Numbered from the stretch's first letter, positions 1 through 8,760 are shown. The stretch is DNA of 38,591 bases from an uncultured bacterium (GCA_903927265.1 CAIYMF010000255.1:1-38591); one strand, 5' to 3'. Numbers and translations are program-made. The notes: generated by a model from the sequence alone, not told the origin.

Positions 1-25
1 CACCTAGCGCGTTCAGGCACCCCAC
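1..25. repeat. 25-bp repeat, copy 1 (3' half of a hairpin)
   Basis: This 25-mer matches 14372-14396 with a single mismatch (A for G at position 19). In the second copy it forms the 3' half of a strong nested hairpin, so the matching 5' half of this copy probably lies just before the window. It sits upstream of dop and may be a terminator of the preceding gene or a REP-like palindrome. The match is seen directly; the role is inferred. Confidence 0.6.
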
Positions 26-39
26 CATTTCCGACGTAC

Positions 40-103
40 TCGCTTATCCATCGCCATCCGTCACTCACGGTCGTTGGTATGACCGGAGAGCATGGATAAG
101 CGA
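40..103. repeat. 12-bp inverted repeat upstream of dop
   Basis: TCGCTTATCCAT at 40-51 is perfectly complementary to ATGGATAAGCGA at 92-103, separated by 40 nt. A small CCGT-N5-ACGG hairpin (58-70) lies in the loop. It stands about 100 nt before the chosen dop start. It could be an operator, a leader structure or part of a terminator; nothing in the sequence decides between these. Confidence 0.5.
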
Positions 104-202
104 ATTCAGTGCGGTAGAGAAATCCCTACGGCCCCCTTCCCAGCCGATCTGGCAGTCGCCATCGAACCGCTGCACGCCCGCGCTTACCCTGTAAGCGTGG
201 GC

Positions 203-1705
203 GTGCAGCGCGTAATGGGTATCGAGACCGAGTACGGCATCAGCGTGCCCGGTCACCCGAACATGAACGCGATGATGCTCTCGTCACAGGTGGTCAACGC
301 CTACGCCCAGTCGGTCAGCGCTGAACGTCGCTACCGCACTCGATGGGACTACGACGAGGAAACCCCTCTTCGCGATGCCCGCGGATTCGATATGTCACGT
401 GCGGATGCTGATCCCAGCCAACTCACTGACGACGACCTTGGCCTTGCCAACGTGATCCTCACCAACGGCGCTCGCCTGTATGTCGACCACGCGCACCCTG
501 AGTACTCATCACCCGAAGTCACTACCCCTCGCGACGCGGTTCTCTGGGATGCCGCTGGAATGCGGGTGATGGCGAGAGCCGCCGCGCTTGCCGCACAAGC
601 ACCCGGCGGAAATTCCATCAACCTCTACAAGAACAACACCGACAACAAGGGTGCCTCGTACGGTACGCACGAGAACTACCTCATGCGGCGGTCAACCGTG
701 TTCACCGACATCGTGCGCGCCATGACCCCTTTCTTCATTTCGCGACAGGTGGTCTGTGGAGCCGGTCGCGTGGGCATCGGGCAAGAAGGAAAGACGGCCG
801 GCTTTCAGATTTCGCAGCGCGCTGACTACTTTGAAGTTGAAGTGGGCCTTGAAACGACACTCAAGCGACCCATCATCAACACGCGGGACGAACCGCATGC
901 TGACCCTGAGAAGTACCGTCGCTTGCACGTCATTGTCGGTGACGCCAACCTCGCCGAGGTGTCGACGTACCTCAAGATCGGCACCACGTCGCTGGTGCTC
1001 TCACTTGTTGAAGACGGCGTCTTCGACTTCGACTTGATGCCCGATCGACCCGTCGAGCAGATGCACCGCGTTTCACACGATCCGTCGCTGGAATACACCA
1101 TGCGACTGGCCGATGGACGCACCATCACCGCGGTGCAGATGCAGATTGAGTTCTGCGAACGCGTTTCCAAGCACGTGCGTGATCAAGGCATCGACGATCA
1201 AGCAACTCTCGAAGTAATCGATCGCTGGGAGTCGGTGCTGAGCGCGCTTGAGACCGACCCCATGTCACTGGCGACCGAACTTGACTGGGTCGCCAAGCTC
1301 GCATTGCTGGAGGGGTACCGCGAGCGCGATGGTCTGAGTTGGGACAGCCCGCGCTTGGCCCTCGTTGATTTGCAGTACAGCGACGTGCGTCCCGACAAGG
1401 GACTCGCTCAACTACTCATGGCGCGCGGATCGCTCACTCGCCTCACCACCGATGCCGAAGTCGACGCGGCAATCACCTACGCACCGGAAGACACGCGTGC
1501 GTGGTTCCGAGGTGAATGTTTGCGACGTTACGGCGACTCGGTGGCCGCAGCCTCATGGGATTCGATCATCTTTGACCTTCCCGGCAATGACGTCTTGCAA
1601 CGCGTTCCGATGATGGAACCTTTACGCGGCACGAGGGCACACGTAGGACCGCTGCTCGAAGCATGTGAATCCGCGACAGAACTCGTCAAAGCGCTCAACG
1701 CTTAG
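203..1705 (+). CDS. dop: Dop, deamidase/depupylase of Pup
   Basis: Dop converts the C-terminal Gln of Pup to Glu with ATP and also removes Pup from tagged proteins in the cytosol. The GTG at 203 is chosen because it gives a product of 500 residues beginning (V)[13 protein letters not shown], which matches the family N-terminus and its usual length of about 500; a longer reading from ATG 92 adds 37 unrelated residues. Glu8 and Glu10 sit in the nucleotide/Mg motif GIETEYG. Asp95 in [13 protein letters not shown] is the expected catalytic Asp. The [16 protein letters not shown] stretch is the Dop-specific loop that PafA lacks. A TACCCT hexamer at 185-190 may be its -10. The downstream neighbour on this strand is pup, but five opposing genes intervene. 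Its stop overlaps the convergent ferredoxin stop by 11 nt. Confidence 0.95.
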   Translation: MQRVMGIETEYGISVPGHPNMNAMMLSSQVVNAYAQSVSAERRYRTRWDYDEETPLRDARGFDMSRADADPSQLTDDDLGLANVILTNGARLYVDHAHPEYSSPEVTTPRDAVLWDAAGMRVMARAAALAAQAPGGNSINLYKNNTDNKGASYGTHENYLMRRSTVFTDIVRAMTPFFISRQVVCGAGRVGIGQEGKTAGFQISQRADYFEVEVGLETTLKRPIINTRDEPHADPEKYRRLHVIVGDANLAEVSTYLKIGTTSLVLSLVEDGVFDFDLMPDRPVEQMHRVSHDPSLEYTMRLADGRTITAVQMQIEFCERVSKHVRDQGIDDQATLEVIDRWESVLSALETDPMSLATELDWVAKLALLEGYRERDGLSWDSPRLALVDLQYSDVRPDKGLAQLLMARGSLTRLTTDAEVDAAITYAPEDTRAWFRGECLRRYGDSVAAASWDSIIFDLPGNDVLQRVPMMEPLRGTRAHVGPLLEACESATELVKALNA

Positions 1706-1922
1706 GCGATACCGGCACGTCAACTTCAACAAGCGTCAACGCCGACGAGGGGCACGCGTCGCACGCCCGCTGCGCGTCGCGCTCACCATCGTGCGGTACG
1801 GCGGCCTTGACCATCGGAAATCCCCAGTCATCAAGAACGATCGCCTCGGGCGCGAGTTCGGCACAGATGCCATGACCGCGACAACGAATCCAGTCAACAA
1901 CGAGGTGCAGTTGCGGCGCCAT
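1695..1922 (-). CDS. 3Fe-4S type ferredoxin
   Basis: A 75-residue soluble ferredoxin. Cys14 and Cys20 (CRGHGIC, C-x5-C) and a later CDACP give the ligand pattern of small actinobacterial single-cluster ferredoxins, in which the second Cys of the usual CxxCxxC is replaced, here by a residue near His17. That pattern usually means a 3Fe-4S centre. Its start shares one base with the stop of the NuoF-like gene (TGATG), so the two are translationally coupled. It is the last gene of the redox operon and probably passes electrons to or from the NuoF-like flavoprotein. It is convergent with dop. Confidence 0.85.
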   Translation of the reverse strand: MAPQLHLVVDWIRCRGHGICAELAPEAIVLDDWGFPMVKAAVPHDGERDAQRACDACPSSALTLVEVDVPVSPKR

Positions 1923-3205
1923 CAGTGCTGCACCGCCGCAAACTCGACGGGAATCGGAAACGCCGCACGCGAAGCACGACACAAGCCACGCTGATGGTGC
2001 AACAAATGCTCTGGCGACAGTGCGAGCGCTGATCGAACGAGGCGGGAGACGCCGCCCGGGTGCGCGCACGCTCCGCGACCGTCCACTTGGTCGGCCCAAC
2101 GCCACACCGTCTCGGCAGCCTTGGTGGTGGTGGGCCGCGTTGCGATATCGCGCATACCGGCAGCGATGTCGGGTAGGCCGTGTACGCACGGCCCACACTG
2201 ACCGGCCGTCTGACCAGCAAGCCAATCGGAAATTCGTGCGGTCTCGCTCAGGTAGCAGGCATCTGACGGAAGCAAGGCGATCTGCCCGACGCCCAACGCG
2301 AGACCTGAAGCCGAAAGCGCGTTGCGATCGAGCGTGAGAGAGGCACACTGCTCGGGGGTGGCCCACGTGCCCGCATAACCGCCGAGAAGCACCGCAGCGG
2401 CGCGCTCAAAGGAGCCTCCAGCCCGCGCCACCACCTCACTCAGCGGGGTTCCGGTCGGCGCTTCGATCACTACATGCGTGGTGCCGTCGGTCACCGTCAA
2501 CAGCACCGTTCCAGGATCGGACTCAACACCGACTGACCTGAACCATGGCGCACCGTGCCGCACGATCAGCGCGGTGTGTGCGAATGTCTCGGCGTTCGAC
2601 AACACCGTCGGTCGACCACGCACGCCGCGATCAGTGGGCTGCGGGGGTTTCTTGGTGGGCAACGCCTCGCCGCCCGAGATGAATGAGATCGCCGCACTGG
2701 CTTCACCCGCCACGTAACGGGCAGGACCTTCGACGATGCGCACGGGAACGAGGTCACCGCGACGCTCGGCAAGCGCTGCCCGAACTGCTTCAACGGTTTC
2801 GGGCCGACCCTCGTGCAGGTAGATCACCACTTCACTTGCATCAATAGCATCGGCCACTGCGATGGCACCGTCGATCACGAGGTGCGGAACGCGCCCCAGC
2901 AGCACCACATCTTTGCGCGAGAGCGGTTCTCCCTCACTGGCATTGACGACGACTACCGGGTTTCGCCGCTTGGCAAGCGAGGCGATCTTGCGACCGAGTG
3001 GGAAACCGGCACCTCCTCGACCGCGTAAACCTGAATCCAGGAGTACCCGCTCAAGGTTCGCGCGCGAACCGAATCGTGCCAACGGCCCATGCACCCGCTC
3101 GTGCATCGCAAAGTCGACGGTGTCGGCTGGAGTGTTCAGGCCCGCCAGTAGACGTGGCGATCCGAGCACTCCAGTCGAACAGAACGCACTATGGGCATTC
3201 ACCAC
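1922..3205 (-). CDS. NuoF-like NADH dehydrogenase flavoprotein
   Basis: A 427-residue homologue of the 51-kDa NADH-binding subunit of complex I. The Gly-rich FMN/NADH loop RGRGGAGFPLGRK is near residues 60-72, followed by NASEGEPLSRKD and an RGRPTVLSNAETFAH stretch typical of NuoF. An SLBB-like region precedes the iron-sulfur segment QCGPCVHGLPD, with a later lone Cys in GACAHPGG. The first Cys of the classical CxxCxxC is Ala here, so the cluster ligands differ from true NuoF. No other nuo genes are nearby, so it is not a complex I subunit. It follows the cytochrome b gene with overlapping stop and start (GTG at 3205 or 3202) and precedes the ferredoxin. It probably moves electrons between NAD(P)H, ferredoxin and the membrane partner; direction unknown. 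Confidence 0.85.
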   Translation of the reverse strand: MVNAHSAFCSTGVLGSPRLLAGLNTPADTVDFAMHERVHGPLARFGSRANLERVLLDSGLRGRGGAGFPLGRKIASLAKRRNPVVVVNASEGEPLSRKDVVLLGRVPHLVIDGAIAVADAIDASEVVIYLHEGRPETVEAVRAALAERRGDLVPVRIVEGPARYVAGEASAAISFISGGEALPTKKPPQPTDRGVRGRPTVLSNAETFAHTALIVRHGAPWFRSVGVESDPGTVLLTVTDGTTHVVIEAPTGTPLSEVVARAGGSFERAAAVLLGGYAGTWATPEQCASLTLDRNALSASGLALGVGQIALLPSDACYLSETARISDWLAGQTAGQCGPCVHGLPDIAAGMRDIATRPTTTKAAETVWRWADQVDGRGACAHPGGVSRLVRSALALSPEHLLHHQRGLCRASRAAFPIPVEFAAVQH

Positions 3206-3831
3206 GAACCCCCGTCATGCGCCGACCGCGTGCCGCGCGTCTCCGCCTGCGGTACGGGCACCGGCTCGGGCTTGAACCATCGCAGAAGCGCGGCTCCGAG
3301 AACCGCCAGAGCACACACAATCGACAATGCGAGATACGCAGGACTCATAGCATCGGTGCCTGAACCAAGTGCATGGATCCACGCGATCGGCCACATCGCG
3401 AACACACTGAGGTGAATCAGTCGCCATGTACTTTCAGGAAGTCGGTTGCGAATCAGACTCGTCACGATGACGGCGATCAGGAGGTCGACCGCCACAGCAC
3501 CAAAGCCGATCCAGACAGGTTTCCAGCCAGAGCCCCAGGGCACCACGATGTTGATCAGGTCAATTGAGACGAAGTCGTCGAGCACAGCCGAAATGACGTG
3601 GATGATGAGGAAGATCACGGCTGTCAACGCAAGGCCGCGGTGCACTTCGTTCGACACAAAGCGAGGAAGTTTGCCACCGGCCGACTTACGCGCAGCGAGT
3701 ACACCAAACACCAACACGATCGTCAGTAACACGAGCAGCACGAGGCCGCTGGCACGGTTGATAAACCACAGAGCTTTCGGCTCGCCGAATAGATCGATGC
3801 GGGCTGGAATCGCGAGGGCAAGTGGGGTCAT
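3199..3831 (-). CDS. Ferric-reductase-like transmembrane cytochrome b
   Basis: A 210-residue integral membrane protein with about six hydrophobic helices. Paired histidines in NEVHRGLALTAVIFLIIHV and in WRLIHLSVFAMWPIAWIHA are arranged like the two-haem b-type core of ferric reductase/NOX-like domains. There is no attached FAD/NAD domain, so electrons would have to come from separate partners such as the NuoF-like protein and ferredoxin. ATG 3831 is chosen because it overlaps the apbE stop as ATGA and is followed at once by a typical membrane-protein start; the open frame upstream is antisense shadow. The hydrophilic C-terminus ends just inside the next gene. Confidence 0.85.
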   Translation of the reverse strand: MTPLALAIPARIDLFGEPKALWFINRASGLVLLVLLTIVLVFGVLAARKSAGGKLPRFVSNEVHRGLALTAVIFLIIHVISAVLDDFVSIDLINIVVPWGSGWKPVWIGFGAVAVDLLIAVIVTSLIRNRLPESTWRLIHLSVFAMWPIAWIHALGSGTDAMSPAYLALSIVCALAVLGAALLRWFKPEPVPVPQAETRGTRSAHDGGSW

Positions 3832-4790
3832 GAGTGTTCTACCGGCCAGCCTGACACACGCGTGACCTCGCCACGTCCCGACACGAGCCGGGACGGCAAT
3901 TGGTGCCGTACCAACCACGGCGTTGCTCCGTCGCCCAAAATCAACGCAGTGGTGCTCGCAATGTTGGCGTCGACACAGGTGGCTGCCGCCACCGACACTG
4001 TGCGCCACACTTCGCGCGCAGGCGCCATCGTGCGCGGATCGAGTACATGATGCACGCCGCCGTCCGTGGTCATCCATCGGCGCGCCTGCGTGGTTGACGT
4101 CGCGATCCCGCCGTCATGCACCGCAATACGCGATGTGGTGGCAGTGTCATCAGACAATTGCGCGGCCGTTTCGGCCACGGTGACCGTCCAGCCATCACTG
4201 TCATCTGGTGATCCAGCCACTGCCACATCACCGCCGAGTCCGAAAAGAACCGGAAGGCCCGTCGCTTGCCACACGAGCTCAGCGCCCAGATCGGCGGCTC
4301 GCGCCTTGGCAGTGGCTCCAAGGTCGAGAATCATGCCGGCCGGAATAGTCACGGTGCTGGCGTCGGCGTCAACAACCACGTCACGCCACCCCCCAACAAC
4401 GCGATGAGTCGAACCCACGCCGCGCACTGGTAACGCCTGCACACGGGCGATCGTGCGGTCGTAGCCAAGATTGATGAGGGCACCGCCGAGTGTCGGATCG
4501 ACCAACCCATTGGAAACCTCGGCCGCGCGCAGTGCAACCTCAACGAGGTCGATCATCATCGGAGTCACCGAAACGCTCGCACCGCCGGCAGTTGCGAGGC
4601 GGGCGATATCGCTATCAGGCCGAAACCGTGAGGCCGCCATTTCAACCTCATGCAGCATCGGCTGCAACAACGCGCGTGCCTCAACGAGGTCAGCATCGCC
4701 GGCATCAGCCAGCAGCAACTCCGCACGCGTCGACCACAGTTCCCAACGCAGTGCAGGTCCGTCGAGCAGATTGAGAACGGCGGCCGCCAT
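3828..4790 (-). CDS. apbE: ApbE-like FMN transferase
   Basis: A 320-residue protein of the ApbE family, which transfers FMN from FAD onto Thr or Ser of extracytoplasmic redox proteins. The C-terminal HHVLDPRTMAPA and the VDANIASTTALILG segment fit the conserved family motif (HxxDPxTG ... ADA.STAL), though the Gly after DPRT is changed to Met and the Ala of ADA to VDA. The family also has a metal/flavin site near AKARAADLGAELV, seen here. I do not see a clear N-terminal signal peptide. It lies 4 nt downstream of the Ser-rich protein and overlaps the cytochrome b gene, so it most likely flavinylates a partner of this operon. No FMN-binding-domain target gene is present. Confidence 0.85.
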   Translation of the reverse strand: MAAAVLNLLDGPALRWELWSTRAELLLADAGDADLVEARALLQPMLHEVEMAASRFRPDSDIARLATAGGASVSVTPMMIDLVEVALRAAEVSNGLVDPTLGGALINLGYDRTIARVQALPVRGVGSTHRVVGGWRDVVVDADASTVTIPAGMILDLGATAKARAADLGAELVWQATGLPVLFGLGGDVAVAGSPDDSDGWTVTVAETAAQLSDDTATTSRIAVHDGGIATSTTQARRWMTTDGGVHHVLDPRTMAPAREVWRTVSVAAATCVDANIASTTALILGDGATPWLVRHQLPSRLVSGRGEVTRVSGWPVEHS

Positions 4791-4793
4791 GAC

Positions 4794-5342
4794 TCAACTA
4801 CCCGACGACGAGCCACCGCCACCCGACGACGAACCACCGCCGGATGAAGACGATCCACCACCGGAAGACGAGCCACCGCCCGACGACGAGTTGTTCGACG
4901 TGGGAGCAGGCTTCGGCTTGGGCTTGGGCTTGGGTTTGGGTGTCGCAGTGGAGTTTGAACTGCTACTTGAGTTACTCGAACTGCTCGAACTGCCTGAGTT
5001 ACTTGAGTTGCCCGAGTTGCTCGAGTTGCTCGAGCCACTTGAACTATTCGAACTACCCGAGTTGCTCGACGAGGTGTCGGAAGTGGGCTTGGGCTTGCTC
5101 ACAGACTTGGGCTTGCTCACAGCCTTGGGCTTGCGGACCGGGGCGGCGACCAACGTCGTGGCGGCGTCACCCTTGGAGGCGCGCGTCGAACTTGCAGCTT
5201 TCTCCGCCTGGTTAGTCGATGCCTGTACCGCGAGGACTCCTGTGACTGCACCAGCGGCCGCGAAAGACAACGCGGTGATGCCGAAGGTGAGCGTGCGCGC
5301 CAAGACCGTTCCGTGGGACCGGCGGCGGATCGCGTGGTTCAC
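4794..5342 (-). CDS. Secreted or membrane-anchored Ser/Gly/Lys-Pro-rich protein
   Basis: An unrecognised 182-residue protein. The GTG at 5342 is preceded by a Shine-Dalgarno AGAGGTGA. Residues 1-15 are basic, residues 17-40 form one hydrophobic helix (signal peptide or anchor), then about 50 mixed residues with VSKPK repeats, a run of Ser/Asn/Gly, six KP dipeptides and a C-terminus made of SSSGGG repeats. Such a composition suggests a flexible exported linker with no folded domain. It is the first gene of the operon with apbE, and in related redox loci this slot often holds the protein that ApbE flavinylates; here no FMN-binding domain is seen, so that role is only a guess. The repetitive DNA (about 4798-5075) is prone to length change. 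Confidence 0.7.
   Translation of the reverse strand: MNHAIRRRSHGTVLARTLTFGITALSFAAAGAVTGVLAVQASTNQAEKAASSTRASKGDAATTLVAAPVRKPKAVSKPKSVSKPKPTSDTSSSNSGSSNSSSGSSNSSNSGNSSNSGSSSSSSNSSSSSNSTATPKPKPKPKPKPAPTSNNSSSGGGSSSGGGSSSSGGGSSSGGGGSSSGS
4798..5075. repeat. Low-complexity coding repeats
   Basis: Degenerate triplet/hexamer repeats encode SSSGGG-type repeats, a (KP)n run (about 4905-4945) and Ser/Asn/Gly runs on the minus strand. They make long antisense open frames rich in Leu/Glu and Pro/Asp that are not genes. Confidence 0.8.
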
Positions 5343-5489
5343 AGTAGTTCACCTCTCAGACGACGATCGTGTGGATCGCGTTGGTACTAGCCTCCATTAG
5401 AGCGGGCTAAGACCACTGGGGTGTGTCGGATAACGTCAGATTAAGGGTCTTAACACTCCCCAAACATCCCCGGGCACCGCGCGAGGAGC

Positions 5490-5509
5490 GTGAGCCGAGA
5501 TAGGCTCAC
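5490..5509. promoter_or_regulatory. Palindrome overlapping the putative pup -10 element
   Basis: GTGAGCC (5490-5496) and GGCTCAC (5503-5509) form a perfect 7-bp inverted repeat with a 6-nt spacer. The hexamer TAGGCT (5501-5506), a good actinobacterial -10, lies across the right arm. The start codon of pup is 26 nt further on. A repressor bound here would cover the -10, or the palindrome may act as an RNA hairpin at the 5' end. No factor can be named. Confidence 0.45.
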
Positions 5510-5534
5510 ATTACCGAGGGACAGGAGCGCACAC

Positions 5535-5738
5535 ATGTCCGAACGCGACAGTGAACAACAGCGAGTCAACCGAGCCACTGAAGACTCAGTCGAGGACGCA
5601 CCCACGACTGGGGGAGTGGCCGAGCGCAAAGAGGCGCTCGATTCCGACGTCGACTCAATCCTCGACGAGATCGACGAGGTACTCGAAGAAAACGCCGAGG
5701 ACTTCGTCAAGAGCTTCGTGCAAAAGGGTGGCCAGTGA
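5535..5738 (+). CDS. pup: Pup, prokaryotic ubiquitin-like protein
   Basis: A 67-residue, mostly disordered, acidic protein that is ligated through its C-terminus to lysines of target proteins and delivers them to the proteasome. The C-terminal half [19 protein letters not shown] is the coiled-coil-forming region that binds the ATPase, and the protein ends in KGGQ; the final Gln must be deamidated by Dop before PafA can use it. ATG 5535 is chosen because AGGAG lies 7 nt upstream (5523-5527) and the length fits the family (about 64-70). The stop overlaps the prcB GTG by four bases (GTGA). Confidence 0.97.
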   Translation: MSERDSEQQRVNRATEDSVEDAPTTGGVAERKEALDSDVDSILDEIDEVLEENAEDFVKSFVQKGGQ

Positions 5739-6583
5739 GCGAGCGAGTTGCAGGACGACTTCCGCAAGCCTTCTTGGCCACGGGTTCTTCAGGTTTCGTT
5801 GACTTTCTCACCGCCTACGACCCATCGTTACTGCCGGGCGCGGGCGTGCCGTCCCACGGCAGCCTCGAAGCTCCGCACGGCACCACGATTGTTGCCGCCA
5901 CCTTCCCGCACGGAATGGTGATGGCCGGCGATCGTCGGGCCACGATGGGCAACATGATCGCCTCACGCGACATCGAGAAGGTGTACCCCGCCGACGAGCA
6001 CTCGTGCGTGGGCATTGCAGGAACAGCAGGCATCGCCGTCGAGTTAGTGCGGCTGTTCCAAGTAGAACTTGAGCACTACGAAAAGATCGAAGGCGCTCAA
6101 CTCTCCATTGAAGGTAAGGCCAACCGACTGTCGTCCATGATTCGCGGCAACCTCGGTATGGCGTTTCAGGGCCTCGCTGTGGTGCCGATGTTCGGTGGCT
6201 ACGACCCCGACGGCGACCGTGGCCGCATCTTCTCGTACGACGTCACTGGTGGACGCTACGAGGAGCACGCCTTCCATGCCGTTGGCAGCGGGTCGGTGTT
6301 CGCCCGCGGATCGCTGAAGAAGATGTACCGCGCAGACCTCGCTCCGGCAGACGCGGTGAGTGTCGTTCTTGAAGCCCTCTACGACGCAGCCGACGACGAC
6401 TCGGCAACCGGCGGACCCGACCTTGCCCGACGCATCTACCCGGTCGTAGCAATTGTTGACGCCGACGGGTACCGACGCCTTCCCGACAGCGAACTCGAGC
6501 CGCTGGTGCAGAACTTGGTCAACCAGCGCAGTTCGCGCCCCAACGGACCGTTCGCCCCCTTGCCCGAGGGAGACGCCTCATGA
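5735..6583 (+). CDS. prcB: Proteasome beta subunit PrcB
   Basis: Catalytic subunit of the 20S proteasome, 282 residues with a 49-residue propeptide removed during assembly. Cleavage at [11 protein letters not shown] exposes Thr50 as the N-terminal nucleophile. Asp66 (position 17 of the mature chain, in AGDRR) and Lys82 (mature position 33, in DIEKVYP) complete the active site. It lies between pup and prcA with four-base overlaps on both sides, so the three are co-translated. It degrades pupylated proteins together with PrcA and an ATPase encoded elsewhere. Confidence 0.97.
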   Translation: MSERVAGRLPQAFLATGSSGFVDFLTAYDPSLLPGAGVPSHGSLEAPHGTTIVAATFPHGMVMAGDRRATMGNMIASRDIEKVYPADEHSCVGIAGTAGIAVELVRLFQVELEHYEKIEGAQLSIEGKANRLSSMIRGNLGMAFQGLAVVPMFGGYDPDGDRGRIFSYDVTGGRYEEHAFHAVGSGSVFARGSLKKMYRADLAPADAVSVVLEALYDAADDDSATGGPDLARRIYPVVAIVDADGYRRLPDSELEPLVQNLVNQRSSRPNGPFAPLPEGDAS

Positions 6584-7305
6584 GCATTCCGTACTACGTC
6601 TCACCCGAACAGCTCATCAAGGACAAGGCCGACTACGCACGCAAGGGCATCGCGCGCGGACGCAGCGTTGTCGTCATGCAGTACGACGGCGGCATCCTTT
6701 TCGTCGCCGAAAACCCGTCGCGAGCCCTGCATAAGATCTCTGAGATCTACGACCGCATCGCTTTCGCGGCAGTCGGCAAGTACAACGAGTTTGAGAATAT
6801 GCGCGTCGCCGGAATTCGCTTCGCTGACCTTCGAGGCTTCTCGTACGACCGTAGCGACGTCACCGGCCGCAGCCTTGCCAACGCCTATGCGCAAACCCTC
6901 GGAACGATCTTCACCGAAACTCCCAAGCCCTACGAGGTTGAGATCGTTGTCGCTGAAGTCGGTGCCACTCCCGAAGACGATCAGCTCTATCGCCTCACGT
7001 TCGACGGTTCAGTCGGCGACGAGCATGGCTACGTGGCGATGGGCGGATCGGCCGAGGCCATCACCACTGCCCTCAGCGAGCGTTGGAATGCCCGCATGTC
7101 ATTCGACGACGCCGTGCGCTTGGCCACCGAGTTGCTCGGCCGTGACGGTGGTACCGAGCCACGCACACTCACCCCGGGACAAATCGAGGTGGCGGTGCTC
7201 GATCGGGCACGCCCCCGACGTACCTTCAAGCGCATTTCTGGCGATCGGCTTGCTGAAATCTTAGGCGTTCCCGATGACGAAGCAGACTCTGCGGGGGCTC
7301 CGTAA
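6580..7305 (+). CDS. prcA: Proteasome alpha subunit PrcA
   Basis: A 241-residue structural ring subunit that forms the outer gates of the proteasome and docks the ATPase. The N-terminus [20 protein letters not shown] matches the family start, followed by [12 protein letters not shown] and the conserved [18 protein letters not shown]. It lacks the catalytic N-terminal Thr of PrcB, as expected. The ATG overlaps the prcB stop (ATGA). The C-terminus is less acidic than in some relatives but has a plain unstructured tail. Confidence 0.97.
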   Translation: MSIPYYVSPEQLIKDKADYARKGIARGRSVVVMQYDGGILFVAENPSRALHKISEIYDRIAFAAVGKYNEFENMRVAGIRFADLRGFSYDRSDVTGRSLANAYAQTLGTIFTETPKPYEVEIVVAEVGATPEDDQLYRLTFDGSVGDEHGYVAMGGSAEAITTALSERWNARMSFDDAVRLATELLGRDGGTEPRTLTPGQIEVAVLDRARPRRTFKRISGDRLAEILGVPDDEADSAGAP

Positions 7306-7329
7306 GACTCGGTGAACCGGCACTCGCCC

Positions 7330-7335
7330 TAGGGT
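7330..7335 (+). promoter_or_regulatory. Leaderless -10 element of pafA (TAGGGT)
   Basis: TAGGGT ends exactly 6 nt before the GTG start of pafA. This TAnnnT-N6/7-RTG arrangement places the transcription start at or next to the start codon and recurs at many genes in this window. Confidence 0.7.
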
Positions 7336-7341
7336 AGGCAC

Positions 7342-8712
7342 GTGGACAGGCGCATTTTCGGCATCGAGACAGAGTTCGGTGTCACCTGCACGTTCCACGG
7401 TCAACGTCGTTTGTCTCCGGACGAAGTTGCGCGCTACCTATTCCGCAGAGTGGTGTCATGGGGGCGCAGCAGCAACGTCTTTTTACGTAATGGCTCTCGC
7501 CTGTACCTCGATGTCGGAAGTCACCCTGAGTACGCGACAGCTGAGTGCGACGACGTCGTGCAACTCGTGACCCACGATCGCGCGGGGGAGCGCATCTTGG
7601 AAGGCCTGTTGGTCGATGCCGAGGAACGACTTCGCGATGAAGGCATCGACGGTGACATCTACCTGTTCAAGAACAACACCGACTCGGCCGGCAACTCGTA
7701 CGGCTGCCACGAGAATTTCCTCGTCGCGCGCCAGGGAGAGTTCAGCAAGCTGGCCGACGCACTCATTCCCTTTCTTGTCTCGCGCCAGATCATTGCTGGC
7801 GCCGGCAAAGTGCTGCAAACTCCTCGCGGACCGGTGTACTGCTTGAGCCAACGCGCCGAGCACATGTGGGAAGGCGTATCAAGCGCCACCACCCGAAGCC
7901 GGCCCATCATCAATACCCGCGACGAGCCCCACGCTGACGCCGAGCGCTACCGCCGCCTGCACGTCATCGTCGGTGACTCCAACATGAGCGAAACGACCAC
8001 CATGTTGAAAGTCGCCACAACCGACTTGGTGTTACGCATGCTGGAGGCCGGTTACGTACTGCGCGATATGAGCCTGGAAAACCCCATTCGTGCCATCCGC
8101 GAAATTAGCCACGATGTCACCGGTCGTCGCACCGTTCGTCTTGCCAATGGCCGCGAATTGTCGGCACTACAGATTCAAACCGAGTACTACGAGCGTGCCT
8201 TGGATTTCGCCGAGCGCCGGGGACTCGTTGACGATCCGCTGTCAATGCCCGCCCGTGCCCTGGAACTGTGGGGTCGCACCCTGCGGGCCGTCGACACCGA
8301 TCGACTCGACCTCATCTCCACAGAGATCGATTGGGTGATTAAGCAGCAACTGATCACTCGCTACATGGCCAAGCATGACCTTGCTCTCGGCAGTGCCCGC
8401 ATAGCTCAGATTGACTTGGCCTACCACGACATCACCCGTAGCCGAGGGCTCTACTACCTGCTTGAACGCCGAGGAGCCGTCGCACGGGTTACCCGAGATG
8501 TCGAGGTCTTTGAAGCCAAGAACGTGCCGCCCCAAACCACGCGGGCCAAGTTGCGCGGCGACTTCATCCGCAAGGCCCAGGAACGACGTCGTGACTTCAC
8601 CGTTGACTGGGTGCACCTCAAACTCAACGATCAAGCTCAACGCACCGTGCTGTGCAAGGACCCTTTCCGAAATGTCGACGAGAGGGTCGAGAAGCTCATC
8701 GCCAGTATGTGA
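7342..8712 (+). CDS. pafA: PafA, Pup-protein ligase
   Basis: PafA uses ATP to join the C-terminal Glu of deamidated Pup to lysine side chains of target proteins. The 456-residue length fits the family. Glu9 and Glu11 lie in FGIETEFGV; Asp57 in [13 protein letters not shown] matches the catalytic Asp of characterised PafA. It shares with Dop the segments [15 protein letters not shown] and [14 protein letters not shown], as expected for paralogues, but lacks the Dop loop. The GTG start is supported by a TAGGGT hexamer 6 nt upstream and no Shine-Dalgarno. It is separated by 36 nt from prcA, so it may be transcribed both from its own promoter and by read-through. Confidence 0.97.
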   Translation: MDRRIFGIETEFGVTCTFHGQRRLSPDEVARYLFRRVVSWGRSSNVFLRNGSRLYLDVGSHPEYATAECDDVVQLVTHDRAGERILEGLLVDAEERLRDEGIDGDIYLFKNNTDSAGNSYGCHENFLVARQGEFSKLADALIPFLVSRQIIAGAGKVLQTPRGPVYCLSQRAEHMWEGVSSATTRSRPIINTRDEPHADAERYRRLHVIVGDSNMSETTTMLKVATTDLVLRMLEAGYVLRDMSLENPIRAIREISHDVTGRRTVRLANGRELSALQIQTEYYERALDFAERRGLVDDPLSMPARALELWGRTLRAVDTDRLDLISTEIDWVIKQQLITRYMAKHDLALGSARIAQIDLAYHDITRSRGLYYLLERRGAVARVTRDVEVFEAKNVPPQTTRAKLRGDFIRKAQERRRDFTVDWVHLKLNDQAQRTVLCKDPFRNVDERVEKLIASM

Positions 8713-8747
8713 GCCGTGGCGGTGAAAGTTTTGGCACCTCGGGAAGG

Positions 8748-8753
8748 TAAAGT
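8748..8753 (+). promoter_or_regulatory. Leaderless -10 element (TAAAGT)
   Basis: TAAAGT is followed by 7 nt and the GTG at 8761. It supports that start for the FKBP lipoprotein over a GTG at 8716. Confidence 0.55.
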
Positions 8754-8760
8754 CGCGAGG

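Noticed and set aside
47-63. 16 of 17 match to the gcvP-distal hairpin arm at 35368-35384
   Set aside because: A match of this length with one mismatch is expected a few times by chance among all positions of the window, and the right arm is not shared.
2862-3363. Plus-strand open frames over the NuoF-like and cytochrome genes
   Set aside because: Antisense shadows with Arg/Pro-rich composition and no recognisable motif.
4471-5400. Long plus-strand open frame of 309 codons with Pro/Asp- and Leu/Glu-rich repeats
   Set aside because: It is antisense to apbE and the Ser-rich gene. The minus strand has signal peptide, Shine-Dalgarno, family motifs and operon overlaps; the plus frame is a shadow of the repeats and runs into the pup promoter.
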